This document shows, piece by piece, positions 44,765 through 56,862 of a DNA stretch of 64,000 nt; position 1 is the stretch's first letter, and each line of letters starts with the position of its first letter. The stretch is from Chamaecrista fasciculata. Its lineage: Eukaryota > Streptophyta > Magnoliopsida > Fabales > Fabaceae. The translations under genes were made by a program, and so were the position numbers. The DNA lies in the NCBI GenBank assembly GCA_003254925.1, contig QANZ01023177.1, positions 39,130-103,129 of the forward strand. Reading direction: 5' to 3'. The notes under the pieces were generated by a model, which did no database searches, was not told where the DNA came from, and saw nothing but the letters and a program-made list of their open reading frames with translations.

Positions 44765-47240
44765 GGCCGAACCTGTGACAGTTTCTGATCTTGCGGCGGA
44801 TTTTCTGAAGTTCAAGGCCTTGGTAGATGTTCGCAATGCAGAGTCTACAAAACGTATTGATCGTTTGGAAGGTGTCATAGCAGCGTTGGTTAAGTCAGTC
44901 GATTCTTTGGTCATGAATTCTAAGCCCGCGCAGCCACAGGTCACCATTTCGGCATCGGACTCAGTCACTCCGGTTTCTATGGTGGTCCCTATTACAGAGA
45001 TGCTCACCGGAATTGCTTCTCCATAGGTAATTTCACCAAAGGTCAGTCAAAATTGATTTTCCCAAATTTGATGGTACTGAGCCTCTGAGTTGGTTATTTC
45101 GCGCTGATCAGTTTTTTGATTATTATTGTACACCGGACGATCGTCTCACAATCGCCACCGTCAACATGGAGGGAGATGTGGTTGCATGGTTTCAGCTTAT
45201 GCGGAAACATCAGTTGGTTCCTACTTGGGATGCGCTTGCGAAGGCGGTGGAAATCGAGTTTGGTCCTTCCAGGTTTGATAGTCCTCGCACGCGACTTTTT
45301 CGCCTTGCTCAGACGACCACTACCGCTGCTTATTACTTGGAATTTCGGGTTCTTTCTTGTCGTGTGGAAGGGATGTCTGATGATGCAATTCTTGAGTGCT
45401 TCATTAGTGGCCTTAAGCCGAGTTTACGGAGGGATGTTTTGGCTCAATCTCCACCCAATTTACTACGAACTGCAGATTTAGGAGATGCTTCATTAGTGCT
45501 TCATTGGTTTAGGAGATGCTTCAAACGGGAGTTATACGGGAAAGTCATAGTGCGTTCTCTTCGCCGGTTTTACTTGTTAAAAAAAAGGATGGCACTTGGC
45601 ATTTTTGCGTAGATTATCGTGTGCTTAAAGAACTCACCGTGAAGGATAAGATTCCTATTCCGACAATTGACGAAATTCTTGATGAGTTACATGGTGCTCG
45701 GGTATTTTCGAAGTTGGAACTACGTTCCGGGTATCACCAAATTTGGATGCATCCCGCTGACATTCCGAAGAGGCCTTTCACACTCATCAAGGGCACTGAG
45801 TTTGTCGTCATGCCGTTTGGTTTGACTAACGCTCCTTCTACGTTTCAAGCTACGATGAATGGGTTGTTTAAACCATATTTGAGACAGTTTGTAGCTGTGT
45901 TTTTCGATGATATACTCATTTACAGTGAGTCCATGGAAGCTCATATACAACACTTGACCTTGGTGTTGGAATTATTACGTACGCATACATTCTTTGTGAA
46001 GCTTTCCAAGTGTTCCTTTGGCACGTCATCCATTGAGTACCTAGGCCATATTGTGAGTGCTGCCGGTGTGCATGTAGATCCTCAGAAGATATCTGCAATT
46101 TCAGATTGGTCCCCTCCTACAACAGTTAAACAACTCCGAGGATTTCTGGGCCTCACGGGTTATTACCGCCGATTATTAAGCATTATGCACAGGTGGCGTA
46201 TCCCTTGACTGAGCTTCTTTAGAAAAGTCATTTTCAGTGGTCTCCTGTGGCGCAATCTGCTTTTGAAGAGCTTAAGCACCGTTTGGTTGATGAGGCCCCT
46301 GTTTTGGCACTACCCGATTTTACTCAGATTTTCATTGTTGAAACGGACGCATCTGGCTATGGTATTGGGGTTGTTCTCTCCCATTTGAGTCATCCTATTG
46401 CTTTTTTTAGTAAGAAGCTTTCTCAACGCCTTGCTCTGTCTTCAGCTTACGTACGTGAGCTTTACGCTATAAGCAAGCAGTGAGCAAATAGTGTCACTAT
46501 CTTCTAGGACGCAAATTCATTATTCAAACTGATCACAAGAGCCTCCGTGACTTGATGGATCAAGTAATTCAGACCCCCGATCAACAGTTTTATCTGGCCA
46601 AATTGCTTGGGTTTCAATACGAAATTGTCTACCGTGCCGAAAAGACAAACTTGGCCGCCGATGCGTTGTCTAGTCAAGTTTCGCCGGAGGATGGTGCGGA
46701 GATGGGTTCGTTTTTTGCGATTACCTCTGCTCATCATACCATTATGGAGATGTTGTTACATGCTAATAAACATCATACCCAGTGTGTCCAATTGCATGAA
46801 GCTGTTGCTGTGGGTACCGCTTCCTCTGACTATGCGGTGCGGGATGGTCTACTCTTATTTCAAGATAAATTGTTTGTCCCAGAAGATGACAAATTGCGTT
46901 ATGCCATTTTGGAATACTACCATAGCTCTCCAGTGGGTGGTCACGGCGGGTTGATGAAGACTTGGCAAGAGTTGAACCAAACGTTTTATTGGTCTGTGGT
47001 CTGGTATGAAGGCTTCAGCACAAGAATTTATTCGCAACTGTCTCATATATCAACAGACGAAATACCAGACTACCAAACCGTTGGGCCTTCTCCAACCATT
47101 ACCTATTCTGCAGGCCCCATGGCAAGAAATTAGTATGGACTTTATTACTCATCTACCAAGTTCTCAGGCATATACAACAATATTGGTTGTGGTTGACCGG
47201 TTCACTAAAGGTGTTCATTTCGTGGGATTGAAGCCCAATT
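44765..47240 (+). mobile_element. Ty3/gypsy retrotransposon fossil, internal region only
   Basis: Parts in order: a gag-like region (about 44765-45480, with the plant retro-gag LSWLFRADQFF-type segment), reverse transcriptase (about 45516-46200, including the FFDDILIY catalytic block), RNase H (about 46250-46680), and the integrase zinc-binding and core start (about 46700-47240). The order RT, RNase H, integrase identifies the gypsy group. The element is broken, with roughly half a dozen breaks. Part of the region between gag and RT and the end of integrase are missing, and no flanking LTR pair was found. Age cannot be estimated without LTRs, but the clear amino-acid similarity suggests it is not ancient. 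Its 3' side passes directly into the tandem array at 47241. Confidence 0.9.
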
Positions 47241-50200
47241 ATATGTATACTTTTGGACAATCTGCATTCTTGAAATTGAAAAAGAAAGCCTACTTTTTAG
47301 TCCTTAAAATTGATTCCAAAGCTATGATTTAGTCCCAAATATTAAAAAAATACAAAGTTTATACCTATCCATTTATATAACGGTTATAGGAGTTGAAGTA
47401 TACAAAAATTGTGAGTGAAATGAACATTGCTAGCGTCAAAATGCCTCTTTTAATTTTTTTTTTCCATTTTTTTATGTTTTAAATCGTTTTTTATAAAACT
47501 TTCCATAAATAGGGTCCCGGCTAGTAGCCGAGACTCTATTTATGGAAAGTTTTTTAACTTTAAGCAAAATGCATCAAATTAGTGGCACAAAACTTATAAT
47601 GTCTTATATGTATACTTTTGGACAATGTGCATTCCTGAAATTGAAAAAGAAAGCCTACTTTTTAGTCCTTAAAATTGATTTCAAAGCTATGATTTAGTCC
47701 AAAAATGTTAAAAAAATACAAAGTTTATACATATCCATTTATATAACAATTTTGAGTTGAAGTATACAAAAATTGTGAGTGAAATGAACATGGCTAGCGT
47801 CAAAATGCCTCTTTTAATTTTCTTTTCCATTTTTTTATGTCTTAAATCATTTTTTATAAAACTTTCCATAAATAGGGTTCCAGCTACTAGCCGGGACTCT
47901 ATTTATGGAAAGTTTTTGAATTTTAAGCAAAATGCATCAAATTAGTGGCACAAAACTTATAATTTCTTATATATATATACTTTTAGACAATGTGCATTCC
48001 TGAAATTGAAAAAGAAAGCCTACTTTTTAGTCCATAATATTGATTCCAAAGCTATGATTTAGTACCAAAATGTTAAAAAAATTCAATGATTATACCTATC
48101 CATTTATATAACAGTTATATGAGTTGAAGTATACAAAAATTGTGAGTGAAATGAACATTGCTAGCGTCAAAATGCCTCTTTTAATTTTTTTTTTTTCCAT
48201 TTTTTTATGTTTTAAATCGTTTTTTTATAAAATTTTCCATAATTAGGGTCCCGGCTAGTAGCCGGGACTTTATTTATGGAAAGTTTCTGAATTTTAAGCA
48301 AAATGCATTAAATTAGTGGCACAAAACATATAATGTCTTATATGTATAATTTTGGACAATGTGCATTCCTGAAATTGAAAAAGAAAGACTACTTTTTAGT
48401 CCTTAAAATTGATTCCAAAGCTATGATTTAGTCCCAAATATTAAAAAAATACAAAGTTTATACCTATCCATTTATATAACAGTTATATGAGTTGAAGTAT
48501 ACAAAAATTGTGAGTGAAATGAACATGGCTAGCGTCAAAATGCCTCTTTTAATTTTTTTTCCATTTTTTTATGTTTTAAATCGTTTTTTATAAAACTTTC
48601 CATAAAATGGGTCCCGGCTACTAGCCAGGACTCTATTTATGGAAAGTTTCTGAATTTTAAGCAAAATGCATTAAATTAGTGGCACAAAACTTATAATTTC
48701 TTATATGTATACTTTTGGACAATGTGCATTCCTGAAATTGAAAAAGAAAGCCTACTTTTTAGTCCATAAAATTGATTCCAAAGCTATGATTTAGTCCCAA
48801 AATGTTAAAAAAATACAAAGTTTATACCTATCCATTTATATAACAGTTATATGAGTTGAAGTATACAAAAATTGTGAGTGTAATAAACATTGCTAGCGTC
48901 AAAATGCCTCTTTTAATTTTTTTTTTCCATTTTTTTATGTTTTAAATCGTTTTTTATAAAACTTTCCATAGATAGGGTCCCGACTACTAGCCGGCACGTC
49001 CCGGCTAGTAGCCGGGACTCTATTTATGGAAAGTTTCTGAATTTTAAGCAAAATGCATTAAATTAGTGGCACAAAACTTATAATGTCTTATATGTATACT
49101 CTTATACAATGTGCATTCCTGAAATTGAAAAAGAAAGCCTACTTTTTAGTCCTTAAAATTGATTCCAAAGCTATGATTTAGTCCCAAATATTAAAAAAAT
49201 ACAAAGTTTATACCTATCCATTTATATAACAGTTTTATGAGTTGAAGTATACAAAAATTGTGAGTGAAATGAACATTGCTAGCGTCAAAATGCCTCTTTT
49301 AATTTTTTTTTCCATTTTTTTATGTTTTAAATCGTTTTTTATAAAACTTTCCATAAATAGGGTCCCGACTACTAGACGGCACGTCCCGGCTAGTAGCCGG
49401 GACTCTATTTATGGAAAGTTTCTGAATTTTAAGCAAAATGCATCAAATTAGTGGCACAAAACTTATAATTTTTTATATGTATACTTTTGGACAATGTGCA
49501 TTCCTGAAATTAAAAAAGAAAGCCTACTTTTTAGTCCATAAAATTGATTCCAAAGCTATGATTTAGTCCAAAAATGTTAAAAAAAATACAAAGTTTATAC
49601 CTATCCATTTATATAACAATTATGAGTTGAAGTATACAAAAATTGTGAGTGAAATGAACATGGCTAGCGTCAAAATGCCTCTTTTAATTTTTTTTTTCCA
49701 TTTTTTTTGTTTTAAATCGTTTTTTATAAAACTTTCCATAAATAGGGTCCCGGCAACTAGCCGGCACGTCCCGGCTAGTAGCCGGTACTCTATTTATGGA
49801 AAGTTTCGAAATTTTAAGCAAAATGCATTAAATTAGTGGCACAAAACTTATAATGTCTTATATGTATACTTTTGGACAATGTGCATTCCTGAAATTGAAA
49901 AAGAAAGCCTACTTTTTAGTCCTTAAAATTGATTCCAAAGCTATGATTTAGTCCCAAAATATTAAAAAAATACAAAGTTTATACCTATCCATTTATATAA
50001 CAATTATATGAGTTGAAGTATACAAAAATTGTGAGTGAAATGAACATTGCTAGCGTCAAAATGCCTCATTTAATTTTTTTTTCCATTTTTTTATGTTTTA
50101 AATCGTTTTTTATAAAACTTTCCATAAATAGGGTCCCGGCTACTAGACGGCACATCCCGGCTAGTAGCCGGGACTCTATTTATGGAAAGTTTTTGAATTT

Positions 50201-53200
50201 TAAGCAAAATGCATCAAATTAGTGGCACAAAACTTATAATGTCTTATATGTATACTTTTGGACAATGTGCATTCCTGAAATTGAAAAAGAAAGCCTTCTT
50301 TTTAGTCCTTAAAATTGATTCCAAAGCTATGATTTAGTCCCAAATATTAAAAAAATACAAAGTTTGTACGTATCCATTAATATAACAGTTATATGAGTTC
50401 AAGTATATAAAAATTGTGAGTGAAATGAACATGACTAGCGTCAAAATGCCTCTTTTAATATTTTTTTTCCATTTTTTTATGTTTTAAATCGTTTTTTATA
50501 AAACATTCCATAAATAGGGTCCCGGCTACTAGCCGGCACGTCCCGGCTAGTAGCCAGGACTCTATGTATGGAAAGTTTCTGAATTTTAAGCAAAATGCAT
50601 AAAATTAGTGGCACAAAACTTATAATTTCTTATATGTATACTTTTGGACAATGTGCATTCCTGAAATTGAAAAATAAAGCCTACTTTTTAGTCCTTAAAA
50701 TTGATTCCAAAGCTATGATTTAGTCCCAAATATTAAAAAAATACAAAGTTTATACCTATCCATTTATATAACAGTTATAGGAGTTGAAGTATACAAAAAT
50801 TGTCAGTAAAATTTTTCATAAATAGGGTCCCGGCTAGTAGCCGGAACTCTATATATGGAAAGTTTTTGAATTTTAAGCAAAATGCATCAAATTAGTGGCA
50901 CAAAACTTATAATTTCTTATATGTATACTTTTGGACAATGTGCATTCCTGAAATTGAAAAAGAAAGCCTACTTTTTAGTCCATAAAATTGATTCCAAAGC
51001 TATGATTTAGTCCAAAAATGTTAAAAAAATACAAAGTTTATACCTATCCATTTATATAACAATTATGAGTTGAAGTATACAAAAATTGTGAGTGAAATGA
51101 TCATTGCTAGCGTCAAAATGCCTCTTTTAATTTTTTTCCCATTTTTTTATGTTTTAAATCGTTTTTTATAAAACTTTCCATAAATAGCGTCCCGGCTACT
51201 AGCCGGCACGTCCCGGCTACTAGCCGGGACTCTATTTATGGAAAGTTTTTGAATTTTAAGCAAAATGCATCAAATTAGTGGTGCAAAAACTTATAATTTC
51301 TTATATGTATACTTTTGGACAATGTGCATTCCTGAAATTGAAAAAGAAAGCCTACTTTTTAGTCCATAAAATTGATTCCAAAGCTTTGATTTAGTCCCAA
51401 AATGTTAAAAAAATACAAAGTTTATACCTATCCATTTATATAACAGTCATATGAGTTGAAGTATACAAAAATTGTGAGTGAAATTAACATTGCTAGCGTC
51501 AAAATGCCTCTTTCAATTTTTTTTTTCCATTTTTTTATGTTTTAAATCGTTTTTTATAAAACTTTCCATAAATAGGGTCCCGGCTAGTAGCCGGGACTTT
51601 ATTTATGGAAAGTTTCTGAATTTTAAGCAAAATGCATTAAATTAGTGGCACAAAACTTATAATGTCTTATATGTATACTTTTGGACAATGTGCATTCCTG
51701 AAATTGAAAAAGAAAGCCTACTTTTTAGTCCTTAAAATTGATTTCAAAGCTATGATTTAGTCCAAAAATGTTAAAAAAATAAAAAGTTTATACATATCCA
51801 TTTATATAACAATTTTGAGTTGAAGTATACAAAAATTGTGAGTGAAATTAACATGGCTAGCGTCAAAATGCCTCTTTTAATTTTTTTTCCATTTTTTTAT
51901 GTTTTAAATCGTTTTTTATAAAACTTTCCATAAATAGGGTCCCAGCTACTAGGCGGCACGTCCTGGCTAGTAGCCGGGACTCTATTTTTGGAAAGTTTCT
52001 GAATTTTAAGCAAAATGCATTAAATTAGTGGCACAAAACTTATAATGTCTTATATGTATACTTTTGGACAATGTGCATTCCTGAAATTGAAAAAGAAAGC
52101 CTACTTTTTAGTCCTTAAAATTGATTCCAAAGCTATGATTTAGTCCCAAATATTAAAAAAATACAAAGTTTATACCTATCCATTTATATAACAGTTATAT
52201 GAGTTGAAGTATACAAAAATTGTGAGTGAAATGAACATTGCTAGCGTCAAAATGCTTCTTTTAATTTTTTTTTCCATTTTTTTATGTTTTAAATCGTTTT
52301 TTATAAAACTTTCCATAAATAGGGTCCCGGCTACTAGCCGGGACTCTATTTATGGAAACTTTCTGAATTTTTAGCAAAATGCATCAAATTTGTGGCACAA
52401 AACTTATAATTTCTTATATGTATACTTTTGGACAATGTGCATTACTGAAATTGAAAAAGAAAGCCTACTTTTTAGTCCATAAAATTGATTCCAAAGCTAT
52501 GATTTAGTCCAAAAATGTTTAAAAAATACAAAGTTTATACCTATCCATTTATATAACAATTATGTGAGTTGAAGTATACAAAAATTGTGAGTGAAATGAA
52601 CATGGCTAGCGTCAAAATGCCTCTTTTAATTTTTTTTTTCCATTTTTTCATGTTTTAAATCGTTTTTTTCAAAACTTTCCATAAATAGGGTCCCAGCTAC
52701 TAGCCGGGATTCTATTTATGGAAAGTTTCTGAATTTCAAGCAAAATGCATTAAATTAGTGGCACAAAACTTATAATGTCTTATATGTATACTTTTGGACA
52801 ATGTGCATTCCTGAAATTGAAAAAGAAAGCCTACTTTTTAGTCCTTAAAATTGATTCCAAAGCTATGATTTAGTCCCAAATATTAAAAAAATACAAAGTT
52901 TATGCCTATCCATTTATATAACAGTTATATGAGTTGAAGTATACAAAAATTGTGAGTGAAATGAACATTGCTAGCGTCAAAATGACTCTTTTAATTTTTT
53001 TTTTCATTTTTTTTATGTTTTAAATCGTTTTTTATAAAACTTTCCATAAATAGGGTCCCGGCTACTAGCCGGCACGTCTCGGCTAGTAGCCGGGACTCTA
53101 TTTATGGAAAGTTTTTGAATTTTAAGCAAAATGCATCAAATTAGTGGCGCAAAAACTTATAATTTCTTATATGTATACTTTTGGACAATGTGCATTCCTG

Positions 53201-53910
53201 AACTTGAAAAAGAAAGTCTACTTTTTAGTCCATAAAGTTGATTCCAAAGCTATGATTTAGTCCCAAATATTAAAAAAATATAAAGTTTATACCTATCCAT
53301 TTATATAACAGTTATATGAGTTGAAGTATACAAAAATTGTGAGTGAAATGAACATTGCTAGCGTCAAAATGCCTCTTTTAATTTTTTTTCCAGATTTTTA
53401 TGTTTTAAATCGTTTTTTATAAAACTTTTCATAAATAGGGTCCCGGCTAGTAGCCGGGACTCTATTTATGGAACATTTTTGAATTTTAAGCAAAATGCAT
53501 CAAATTAGTGGCACAAAACTTATAATTTCTTATATGTATACTTTTTGACAATGTGCATTCCTGAAATTGAAAAAGAAAGCCTACTTTTTAGTCCATAAAA
53601 TTGATTCCAAAGCTATGATTTAGTCCAAAAATGTTAAAAAAATACAAAGTTTATACCTATCCATTTATATAACAATTATGAGTTGAAGTATACAAAAATT
53701 GTGAGTGAAATGAACATTGCTAGCGTCAAAATGCCTCTTTTAATTTTTTTTTTCCATTTTTTTATGTTTTAAATCGTTTTTTATAAAACTTTCCATAAAT
53801 AGGGTCCTAGCTACTAGCCGTCATGTCCCGGCTAGTAGCCGGGACTCTATTTATGGAAAGTTTCTGAATTTTAAGCAAAATGCATCAAATTAGTGGCACA
53901 AAACTTATAA
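47241..53910. repeat. Satellite-like tandem array, about 18 units of 365 or 385 bp, each with a 57-bp hairpin
   Basis: Using ATATGTATAC as a landmark, successive units start near 47241, 47606, 47971, 48340, 48703, 49090, 49475, 49860, 50246, 50632, 50919, 51303, 51669, 52052, 52416, 52782, 53169 and 53532. Spacings are about 363-369 or 383-387, plus one shortened unit of 287. Long units carry an extra 20 bp or so in the hairpin, giving two stacked GGCTAnTAGCC loops with CACGTCCC between. In a clean copy (51559-51615) 27-bp arms flank a 3-nt AGT loop. Two variants (CCTTAAAA with CCCAAATATT, and CCATAAAA with CCAAAAATGTT) tend to alternate. The frames of 62-69 codons that recur in units are by-products of low divergence. 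Confidence 0.97.
51559..51615. repeat. Representative 57-bp hairpin of the tandem array
   Basis: The left arm ends TCCCGGCT, the loop is AGT, and the right arm begins AGCCGGGA; the outer arms are AAACTTTCCATAAATA and its complement. Only two positions fail Watson-Crick pairing, and both are G opposite T, so an RNA copy would pair throughout via G-U wobble. Other units usually have a single such G-T pair. Confidence 0.9.
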
Positions 53911-54411
53911 ATCGTTAGACTAGGCCAATCCACATTCCTCAGCACGACAATCAACCAAACCCGTACCTAGCCTTTATGGCTACCCTGCAACGGGCAACGT
54001 TAGACTAGGGCAAAGTCTGACAACTGCAACGCCGGAATAATGATGACCTCAGGTCTAAGGCGTCGTGACAGGCGTACAGGAGAGGCAAGCTGATGACTAA
54101 ACCCATGCAGGACTCTCCGGGCCAGTCCAGCAACTCGTAACCCCTTATGTAATTGCATCATGACTCTCGTAAAGCATCTAGTGCATGTATCTCCATACAC
54201 CGAGGTCATGCTGGTCTTAGTTCATTTCAAGTTCCCACCTGAATGAGCGACCAGGGACAGTTTAGACTAATTATCACATAATTAATCAGGGACTGTTATC
54301 ATAGTAAACATGCTAATAATATGATAACCATTAATTTATCTCCATAAATTAATCAATATGTTCAAAACATACTTATAAAATGATTGGCCCTAGGGCACAA
54401 TCTCCAACAAC
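53911..54411 (-). mobile_element. LTR-like fragment (probable Ty1/copia) abutting the tandem array
   Basis: Read on the minus strand from 54411, the piece begins TGTTGGAGATTGTGCCCTAG, which resembles the 5' end of plant copia LTRs. It runs about 500 bp to the array edge. The other end is not recognisable, so it is a truncated or solo piece. Family assignment is from the terminal motif only. No internal retroelement sequence is attached. Confidence 0.4.
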
Positions 54412-54439
54412 TATAATTAAGATTTTTAGTAGGCTGATA

Positions 54440-55345
54440 AGCAGGTGAAAAAGCAAAAACAAATTACTTCTGTAGCAAAAAATTAAGAAACAGTTCATCA
54501 CCAAAAAAAAAAATTAAGAAACATTTTACACAAACAGTGACAACATGAATGATACCTTCTGAGTGCATGCCTGAGGGACACTTGATTAAAGCTTTTGCAA
54601 ACGCTACTCTAAAAGCATTCAATAAAATAGAACTTTTTTGAATTAGCCTGCAGTTCACAAATTGATCGAGACCATAATGTTACAATGTCATCAAATTTTC
54701 TATGTGAGGCAAAGACAAGCTCTCTAGAAACCATACATTATTCTCTGCAAAATTAGTTCCATATAATGATGATGGCTGCAAAATCTGTCTAGCAGTCCAG
54801 GGGCTAGTGATCAGACATTCCTTCATGTTTTAATGCATTCAGAACAAATATACCAATGTCAGCCAGCATATGCAGCTTCTGCATTTTAATAAATCTCAAT
54901 AACCATACAATATAGCAAAAAGGAAATAACAAAAGAAGAATATATGAAAATAATTTACAGCAGTCATCTGCACATCAACAACATCCTCGGTTTTTCTGAT
55001 AGCTCGTAAAATACTATACAGATATAATACAACATCGTTAATAAGGTCCAGGTTGCCATCAACAATATATATACATATTGGAACCCATTTCACAAATGGT
55101 ATATGTATGCATCAAATATTTAAAAATCAAAAAAAAATATCATAACTTAATTGTGAAAATAAACCCACCAATATCTTTAAGAGGAGACATCTTCCTTCTG
55201 TCGGTGGTCATCAATATCTATAAAAAGAAAAATAAAACCAAAAAAGAAGACATTTTAGTGTAATATTGCAGAGGGTAATACTCTGCTAAAAATAATTGAA
55301 CAAAAACAGAGGATTTGAAGTTACATACTTGAAGCCATGGGTTTG
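54440..55345 (-). pseudogene. Unidentified exon-like segments, possibly a decayed gene
   Basis: On the minus strand several coding-looking stretches sit between splice-like signals. Near 55338 a leader ends in ATGGCTTCAA followed by GTATGT. Near 55200 a frame reads MTTDRRKMSPLKDI before GGTGGG. About 55045-54950 reads NLDLINDVVLYLYSILRAIR then KTEDVVDVQMTA. About 54660-54550 reads LLNAFRVAFAKALIKCPSGM HSE before GGTATC. The pieces do not join in one open frame by the splices I can see. I do not recognise the family. It may be a fragmentary host gene or a gene with exons missed here. Confidence 0.3.
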
Positions 55346-56590
55346 TGGGAAGAATGAAGTTGAACGTTCGAGATGAGAGAAGCTTGTTGACGTGAATGCT
55401 ATAATCTTAATGAGTGATTGAATTAAATAGAGGAAATTAAGAAATGATCAGTTGAGAAAATGGAGGAATGATTAGTAGAGAAAATCAGGGAATTATGATT
55501 TGTTAAACAGTTAAATAATTTAATAAGTGATTATATATAGGAAAATTAATTCGGATTTCACAGTATTAATAACATATATGCAATTTTGACAAATATAATT
55601 AATATTAATTAAGTACGATATATATTCGAATTTACAGTAATAATTGAGAATCTAATATATTTTTTATTTTAAGTTGAGATTTGATCTGATTATCAAAATA
55701 TAAGGAAATTATTATGTAACAATAATTGCCTAAAATAACGGATAATCATAATTGAATCATGTGTGGACCAATCTATTTATATTAAATTCCATGAAATACG
55801 AAAAAGGAAATTCGTACACAGTATAACAATTGTAAATAACTGATTTAATTATTAGAAATTGACAAAATAATTTCGTTAATAATTAGAAATAGGTGGAAAA
55901 TAGGCCGAAATTTAAGGGGAGAGCAGCTTACTTACATGGCAGACTCATGAGGGATGTTGAATGCCAGGTGTCAAGAGGGAAGCATGTTAGTTCAGACTTA
56001 TAATATTAATAGATTGACTATTCAATTAGAGGGTGTACGTGAGTGTGTTTCGTAGGCTAGAGATGTTTGATTGCTTTTGATGCGATTATAATTAACCATT
56101 CATAGAAAAAAAAATTGTTTGCTAAATCATTCATTCATATTATAATGTCTGAAAATTGCAAATTGCAAAGTTGTCGCAACTAAATTTGTTCTGCAGCTTT
56201 AATTTCAAATAAAGTTTCTAAGGGATCACCTTTCCCAACTAAACATATACTTATTTTAAACCATCAACAACCATTCATATATATAGATATGACAATCATA
56301 TTTTGATTTTAGTTTGTTTTCCAAGTTTAAAGATAAAAGAAATTAGAATAGAACCCAACAACCACTGATAAAATATAATATTTATTAGATATATTTCACT
56401 ATTTTCTAGAAATTATTTATTATTCTTTTTGATTGATTTTATTATTTATGTGTTTTTATAACTTCTTCTATTTTTATTTTCTAAATTTAAAAAAAAAAAT
56501 TTGCACTCTAATATATTGATTATATTGCAAGTATTTAAAGTTAAATCACTCATGATGTTACATATTTCTTTTCATGAGAAGTTATTAGAC

Positions 56591-56622
<32 letters not shown>

Positions 56623-56800
56623 TTTATGTGAGGTAGTCTTGTCCACTTTTAATTATTGAGGGATTAAATAATAAGATTTTTCTTTTTTATTTTATTTTAT
56701 AAGGTAGTCCTCATACAAATAAGTTGTTGGCTCCGCCCTTGTAATTGGATATATCATAGAGTGCGATAGGCGAAGAAAACTAGAAAAGAATTGTGAATAA
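55346..56800. other. Upstream region of the ADH-like gene, no gene seen
   Basis: AT-rich. 56590-56745 contains a TAATAATAATAATAAT run and a GAGGGATTAAATAATAAG segment resembling parts of the Helitron-like repeats at 1976 and 39574. A TATA box for the ADH-like gene is not obvious. Confidence 0.4.
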
Positions 56801-56862
56801 TCTTGATTAAGGTTTGTGTTCCAAGTCCCACATCCATAGAGAGAGATTATTGAGTTGATGAT

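Noticed and set aside
47757-50222. Recurrent 62-69 codon frames in the tandem array as a repeated small gene
   Set aside because: They begin and end at the same unit positions only because units are similar. Several units break the frame, and the composition is that of translated AT-rich repeat and hairpin.
48960-50570. CRISPR-like array
   Set aside because: The window is a plant nuclear genome, and the units are about 365-385 bp tandem repeats with no short repeat/spacer alternation and no cas genes.
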